Assembly (NCBI GenBank): GCA_003552785.1
Contig: PUOQ01000043.1
Span: 1-9,313, forward strand
DNA length: 9,313 bases
Direction: 5' to 3'
Origin: Dehalococcoidia bacterium
GTDB taxonomy: Bacteria; Chloroflexota; Dehalococcoidia; Dehalococcoidales; CSSed11-197
Part shown: piece after piece, positions 5,401 to 9,313 of the stretch
How the letters are laid out: every line of letters starts with the position of its first letter
How positions within the stretch are numbered: position 1 is the stretch's first letter
Position numbers and translations under genes: made by a program
The notes under the pieces: model-generated
Databases searched by the model: none
Told to the model about the DNA's origin: nothing
The model's input: only the letters and a program-made list of their open reading frames with translations

Positions 5401-6514
5401 ATGTCTGAGTTACAGAGCAAGTTGGAGGATTTAAAAGAACGGGTCGCCCGGGCAGGGGTGCGGCTTTGACTGGAATTCGAAGCACAAAGAAGCATCCCGT
5501 CTGGAAAAGGTGTCGCTAGAGCCAGATTTCTGGAATGATACTGTACGGGCAAAGGAAGCAATGCAAAAACTGGCCTCACTAAACGAGGATGTAAACCGGG
5601 TTCAGGTGCTCAATAAACGTCTGGGAGAGATAGAGGAGCTGTTGAATCTGGAAGATGTCGATGCTCATCCGTCGATGGAAGAAGAGCTGTCCGGTGAGCT
5701 TGAAGCGGTGCGTGAGGATGTTGAAAAGCTGGAGTTTGAACTTTCTTTTTCCGGGCAGTACGATACACATTCAGCAGTTCTATCATTGCATGCCGGTGCC
5801 GGAGGCACAGAATCTCAGGATTGGGCCGGAATGCTGATGCGTATGTACATTCGCTGGGCGGAAGGGCGTGGTTTTAAAACTGAAATTCTCGATATATCAC
5901 CGGGGGATGAGGCCGGTATAAAAAGTGCCACTGTTGAGGTAACAGGCAGACTGGCTTATGGTTACCTCAAGTCGGAGCATGGCGTTCATCGCCTGGTCAG
6001 GCTTTCTCCTTTTGACTTTGACCACGGCCGGCATACTTCTTTTGCCATGGTGGAGGTTATGCCGGAAGCTGAGGAAGGAGACATAGATATCCAATTATCA
6101 TCAGATGATTTAAAGATAGATACTTTTCGCTCCTCAGGGCCCGGTGGCCAGAATATGCAGAAGGTAAGCTCTGCAGTCAGGGTTACCCATTTGCCGACAG
6201 GCATCGTTGTTACCTGCCAGAGTGAGCGCTCCCAGCATATGAACAAAGAGTTTGCCTTTAAAATTCTGAAGGCCAGACTGCTTACCTTCGAGCTGGCCAG
6301 GCGGCAGGAGAAGCTGGATAAGTTAAAGGGGGATACTCTTTATGCTGCCTGGGGCAACCAGATAAGAAGCTATATACTGCACCCTTATAAAATGGTCAAA
6401 GACCACCGTATAGATTTTCAGGTCAATAACCCTGAAGCAGTTTTAGAAGGGGATCTGGACGGGTTGATCAACGCCTATTTGAGGTCGGCCATTAACAGCC
6501 AGCAAACGCGATGA
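5401..6514 (+). CDS. prfB: Peptide chain release factor 2 with programmed +1 frameshift
   Basis: Class I release factor that recognises UGA and UAA in the ribosomal A site and triggers release of the finished protein. The zero frame (5401-5466) codes 22 residues and hits TGA at 5467-5469. A +1 shift at CTT continues at GAC 5468 and yields a protein of 370 residues, normal for RF2. The N-terminal helical domain 1 is followed by the conserved LHAGAGGTESQDWAGML. The stop-codon recognition tripeptide is SPF at about residues 202-204, which marks RF2 rather than RF1. The catalytic GGQ is at about residues 248-250. The C terminus has WGNQIRSYILHPYKMVKDHR. AAGGAG (5385-5390) precedes the start, which lies 6 bp after nfi. 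The stop TGA overlaps the ATG of the next gene (ATGA). The residues after GGQ (NMQKV) differ from the usual HVNKT or HINTT of many RF2 proteins. Confidence 0.97.
5454..5470 (+). promoter_or_regulatory. prfB programmed +1 frameshift site
   Basis: The slippery CTT-TGA-C at 5464-5470 matches the canonical RF2 site, and an internal Shine-Dalgarno-like AGGGGTG lies at 5454-5460, a few bases upstream. When RF2 is scarce the ribosome pauses at UGA and slips +1 from CUU to UUU. When RF2 is abundant, translation stops at codon 23. AGGGG lies 5 nt before CTT. The E. coli site has AGGGGG 3 nt before it, so the spacing here is slightly longer. Confidence 0.93.
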
Positions 6515-7722
6515 TAAAACGCATAATATCGGGCGCTATAGTGTTAATTATTCTGGCAGCAGGCCTGCCGTTCGGAACCGTTGCTGCACAGCCGGAAATC
6601 AGCGTGGTGGATAACACCGTAGCTGTCGAATATCCGAGCTATATTATATTTGTTCTGGAATTTGAAAGCGAAACTGAAATAAGCGACGTGCGCCTCAACT
6701 ACAGGGTGGAGCGGGACAGTTTCGTCAATGTAGTAAGTGAGGCCAGGGCAGACTTCACCCCGGGCCGGACCAGTGCCAGCTGGACCTGGGATATGTATAA
6801 GACGGGCAATCCGCCACCTGGTACTGAAATTGAATACTGGTGGGAGCTTGAGGATGAAACCGGCAACAGGTTTGTTACCGGGGCGAAAACAGTAACTTTC
6901 GACGATCACCGTCACGACTGGCAAATGCTTGAGCAAGGTGACCTGACACTGTTCTGGTATCATGGCAGCCAGGCGTTTGCCGAAGAAGTGATGGCAACAG
7001 CCCAGGAATCGCTGGTTCAGCTGGAACAGGATGCCGGAGCCGGCCTTGCCCGGCCGGTGGACATTTACATATATTCAAGCTCCCAGGATCTTAGAAGGGC
7101 AATGCTCTATGTCCAGGACTGGGCCGGGGCGCTTGCGTTTACCGGTTATGGTGTTGTAGCCATTGGCATGGGGCCGGGGGATATGGACTGGGGCAAACGG
7201 GCGATGGTGCATGAGCTGGCTCACCTGGTTACCCACCAGATGACCCATAACCCTTACAACACAATTCCGGTATGGCTTAATGAAGGTATATCCAAATATG
7301 CCGAAGGCGAGCTTGAAAGCTATTCCGAGGCCCGTCTCAAGCAGGCGGTGATTGATAATTCCCTTATATCTGTTCAAAGCCTGGCCAGCCCTTTTTCAAC
7401 CGATACCGCTACCACGCATTTATCTTATGCCCAAAGCTACAGCTTGGTCAGATACCTTATTGAAGAATACGGCTCTGAAAAAATGAGCCGGCTTTTGGAA
7501 ACATTTCGTCAGGGCAGCACCTATGACGATGCATTCATGAGCGTCTATGGTTTTGATATCAACGGCCTGGATGATGAGTGGCAGGAGTACATAAAAAGTA
7601 AATACGGCGTTGCCTCTGCTGAGGCGGCCGGAATTGACCCCGTTATATTAATACTGCTAATGTCGGGTATGGTTTGCATCCCGTTAATTGCCCGTGCAAG
7701 AGACAGGCGGGGCATAAAATGA
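6511..7722 (+). CDS. Membrane-anchored HExxH metalloprotease, peptidase MA-like
   Basis: Predicted extracytoplasmic zinc metalloprotease of 403 residues. The N terminus is a signal peptide (basic MIKR, hydrophobic about 5-22, plausible cleavage after VAA at 26). Residues about 30-130 look like a beta-rich, immunoglobulin-like domain. The catalytic domain has HELAH at 234-238 and a third ligand Glu258 in PVWLNEGISKYAEGE, the gluzincin pattern, and resembles the peptidase MA family. The C terminus has one hydrophobic segment (about 376-393) followed by basic RARDRRGIK. This predicts an outward-facing catalytic domain with the tail in the cytoplasm. The ATG overlaps the prfB stop with no clear Shine-Dalgarno sequence, and its own TGA overlaps the next start. 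The substrate is unknown. Its partner gene suggests peptide nutrition, but a role in envelope maintenance is equally possible. Confidence 0.82.
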   Translation: MIKRIISGAIVLIILAAGLPFGTVAAQPEISVVDNTVAVEYPSYIIFVLEFESETEISDVRLNYRVERDSFVNVVSEARADFTPGRTSASWTWDMYKTGNPPPGTEIEYWWELEDETGNRFVTGAKTVTFDDHRHDWQMLEQGDLTLFWYHGSQAFAEEVMATAQESLVQLEQDAGAGLARPVDIYIYSSSQDLRRAMLYVQDWAGALAFTGYGVVAIGMGPGDMDWGKRAMVHELAHLVTHQMTHNPYNTIPVWLNEGISKYAEGELESYSEARLKQAVIDNSLISVQSLASPFSTDTATTHLSYAQSYSLVRYLIEEYGSEKMSRLLETFRQGSTYDDAFMSVYGFDINGLDDEWQEYIKSKYGVASAEAAGIDPVILILLMSGMVCIPLIARARDRRGIK

Positions 7723-9305
7723 AAAAGATAATCTATATAGTATTTACCCTGCTGGTGCTTGCCAGCGTTATCGCTGTATACATCTTGCCTCCGCCTGCGG
7801 ATAAATCCCCGGCAGACCGCAACGCGCTCAATCTCTACGGGGTTGACCCTCATACGCTGGACCCGGCACTAAGCGGGGATGCAACCTCTCATGAATACAT
7901 CATACAGATATTCAGCGGGCTGGTTAAACTGGACAGCAACCTCGAGGTGGTGCCGGATATTGCCACCGGCTGGGATATAAGCGAATGCGGGCTTGTCTAT
8001 ACGTTCTATCTTAACCCGGATGTTTATTTTCATGATGGCAAAGAGTTGAATGCTCAGGACTTCAAAGATTCGTGGGAAAGGGCCTGCCACCCGGACACCG
8101 GTTCGCAGACGGCGCCTTTATACCTTGGGGACATACAGGGCGCATCCGAGGTTATTTCCGGAGATGCAGAAACAATTAACGGAGTCAGGGTGGTTGATGA
8201 GCACACCCTCGAGGTTACCATCGAGGAGCCGAAAAGCTATTTCTTGTATAAGCTTACCTACCCCACTGCGTTTGCCGTTGATACCCAAACTGCTGTGGGT
8301 TCGGACTGGTGGCGGTCGGATATTAATGGCACCGGCCCTTTCAGGCTGGCAAGCTGGCGTGAAGGCAGCCGGTTAGAGCTGGAGCGCAACGACCGGTATT
8401 ACGGCACTGTAGCCGATCTGGAAAAGGTGGTTTACCACCTGTGGGCGGGTGTTGTAATGGAGTTATACGAGAAGGGGCAGATTGACGTTGCCAGCGTTGG
8501 TGTTTCCTATATAGACAAAGTCCGGGATGAGAGAAACGTGTTTTACCAGGATCTGGTTGAAACCACTAAATTAAGCCTGATGTATATTGGCTTTGACTTT
8601 ACCACCGAACCTTTCGATGATCCGCTTGTACGGCAGGCACTGGCCCGTGCTATTGACAAAGACAGGTTGATCCAGCTTGTCTTCAAGGAAACAGTAAAGA
8701 AGGCGGGGGGTGTATTGCCGCCGGGGATGCCCGGTTTCAACGACAATCTCGAAGACATTTCCTTCGACCCCCGGGCCGCAAAAGAACTAATAGAAGAATC
8801 CAGGTACGGTTCTGTTGAAGGGCTGCCGCCGGTTACCATAACCACTGCCGGTTATGGAGGATTTGTTTCCCGGGAGCTGCAGGCTGTTTGCTACCAGTGG
8901 CAGGAACACCTGGGCCTGGATATAACCATAAGGCAGATTGAGCCCAACGACTTTTACTATAACCTGGAAGAAGAAAAGGACGAAATGTTTTACTACGGCT
9001 GGGTGGCTGATTATCCGCACCCGCAGAACTTTTTGGAGATACTTTTTTCAAAGGACTCCACCAATAATACAGGGCAGTATTACAACACCAAGTTCGAGAA
9101 GCTGATTCGGGAAGCAGGGCAGGAACAAGACCTTGAAGCAAGTTTTGAGTTGTACCGCCAGGCAGAAGAAGTGCTGATGGATGATGTAGCCCTTATTCCA
9201 CTTTATTTTGGCATGGACCAGGTGCTGATAAACCCGCATGTTCAGGGTTACGAGGTTGGGCCGCTGGGAGTTGTGCCATTAAACAAAGTATGGCTGGAGA
9301 GGTAA
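7719..9305 (+). CDS. Peptide ABC transporter substrate-binding protein (OppA/DppA-like)
   Basis: Extracytoplasmic binding protein of the SBP_bac_5 family, which captures oligopeptides, dipeptides or sometimes nickel or sugars for an ABC importer. At 528 residues it is a usual length. After the N-terminal hydrophobic segment (about residues 4-23) it shows family hallmarks: LNLYGVDPHTLDPALSGDATS, IFSGLVKLDSNLEVVPDIATGWDIS, YFHDGKELNAQDFKDSWERA, GTGPFRLASWREGSRLELERNDRYY and VRQALARAIDKDRLIQLVF. There is no lipobox cysteine, so it is probably held by an uncleaved N-terminal helix rather than a lipid. ATG 7719 was chosen because it overlaps the previous TGA (ATGA) and starts MKKIIYIVF. The in-frame upstream codon at 7674 lies within the protease gene. 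The ligand cannot be read from the sequence. Peptide is favoured by the protease next door. Confidence 0.9.
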   Translation: MKKIIYIVFTLLVLASVIAVYILPPPADKSPADRNALNLYGVDPHTLDPALSGDATSHEYIIQIFSGLVKLDSNLEVVPDIATGWDISECGLVYTFYLNPDVYFHDGKELNAQDFKDSWERACHPDTGSQTAPLYLGDIQGASEVISGDAETINGVRVVDEHTLEVTIEEPKSYFLYKLTYPTAFAVDTQTAVGSDWWRSDINGTGPFRLASWREGSRLELERNDRYYGTVADLEKVVYHLWAGVVMELYEKGQIDVASVGVSYIDKVRDERNVFYQDLVETTKLSLMYIGFDFTTEPFDDPLVRQALARAIDKDRLIQLVFKETVKKAGGVLPPGMPGFNDNLEDISFDPRAAKELIEESRYGSVEGLPPVTITTAGYGGFVSRELQAVCYQWQEHLGLDITIRQIEPNDFYYNLEEEKDEMFYYGWVADYPHPQNFLEILFSKDSTNNTGQYYNTKFEKLIREAGQEQDLEASFELYRQAEEVLMDDVALIPLYFGMDQVLINPHVQGYEVGPLGVVPLNKVWLER

Positions 9306-9313
9306 TGGCGGAG
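9305..9313 (+). CDS. Start of next gene, cut by window edge (probable ABC permease)
   Basis: ATG-GCG-GAG begins at the last base of the binding-protein stop (TAATG overlap), with GGAG at 9296-9299, 5 nt upstream. Only three codons are visible, so the product cannot be identified. A permease (DppB/OppB type) is the usual next gene after such a binding protein and is an inference only. Confidence 0.45.

Noticed and set aside
5401..5509. prfB as a broken gene or sequencing frameshift
   Set aside because: The stop and shift lie exactly at CTT-TGA-C with an upstream Shine-Dalgarno-like run, the known regulatory site of RF2. The joined protein is complete.
6544..6963. Long antisense open frames over the protease and binding-protein genes
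   Set aside because: They are shadows of the coding strand, with no family resemblance, ribosome-binding site or domain pattern.
7674..7718. Binding-protein start at 7674
   Set aside because: It would add a non-signal-like peptide inside the protease's membrane segment. ATG 7719 gives the ATGA overlap and a proper hydrophobic N terminus.

Overview
The window is a compact bacterial chromosome segment of ordinary core genes. It probably comes from Chloroflexota, perhaps a Dehalococcoidia-like lineage. That placement is an inference from gene content and protein style: a gamma subunit ending in a degenerate ITAGKMALEQ tail, and a membrane-anchored gluzincin next to a peptide importer. No rRNA or marker comparison was possible. 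Nothing looks like a mobile element, CRISPR array, phage or defence island.

Layout. Positions 1-3895 (+) hold the end of an F1Fo ATP synthase operon in the usual order: atpA (5' end outside the window), atpG, atpD, atpC. The genes are 3-12 bp apart, and a 10-bp GC-rich hairpin follows atpC. Positions 3976-4598 (-) hold a short convergent operon, rpsP then khpA, with a strong sigma70-type promoter (TTGACA, 17 bp, CATAAT) and its own terminator facing the atp terminator. The intergenic region 4548-4707 carries divergent promoters for rpsP (-) and nfi (+).

Positions 4657-9313 (+) hold nfi (endonuclease V), prfB (release factor 2, made by +1 programmed frameshifting at CTT-TGA-C), a membrane-anchored HExxH metalloprotease of the peptidase MA type, an oligopeptide/dipeptide ABC-transporter substrate-binding protein, and the first codons of another gene that is probably the permease. 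prfB has its own probable extended -10 promoter inside the 3' end of nfi. The prfB/protease, protease/binding-protein and binding-protein/next-gene junctions overlap (ATGA, ATGA, TAATG), so these genes are probably co-transcribed and translationally coupled.

How the genes work together. The atp genes build the F1 head of ATP synthase. rpsP and khpA serve ribosome assembly and RNA binding. nfi repairs deaminated DNA. prfB terminates translation at UGA/UAA and controls its own synthesis. The protease and binding protein look like an extracytoplasmic peptide-acquisition unit: a protease held at the outer face of the membrane beside a peptide-capture protein. The point most worth following up is that this unit is translationally coupled, without clear ribosome-binding sites, to the self-regulated RF2 gene. 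I found no clearly undescribed system.
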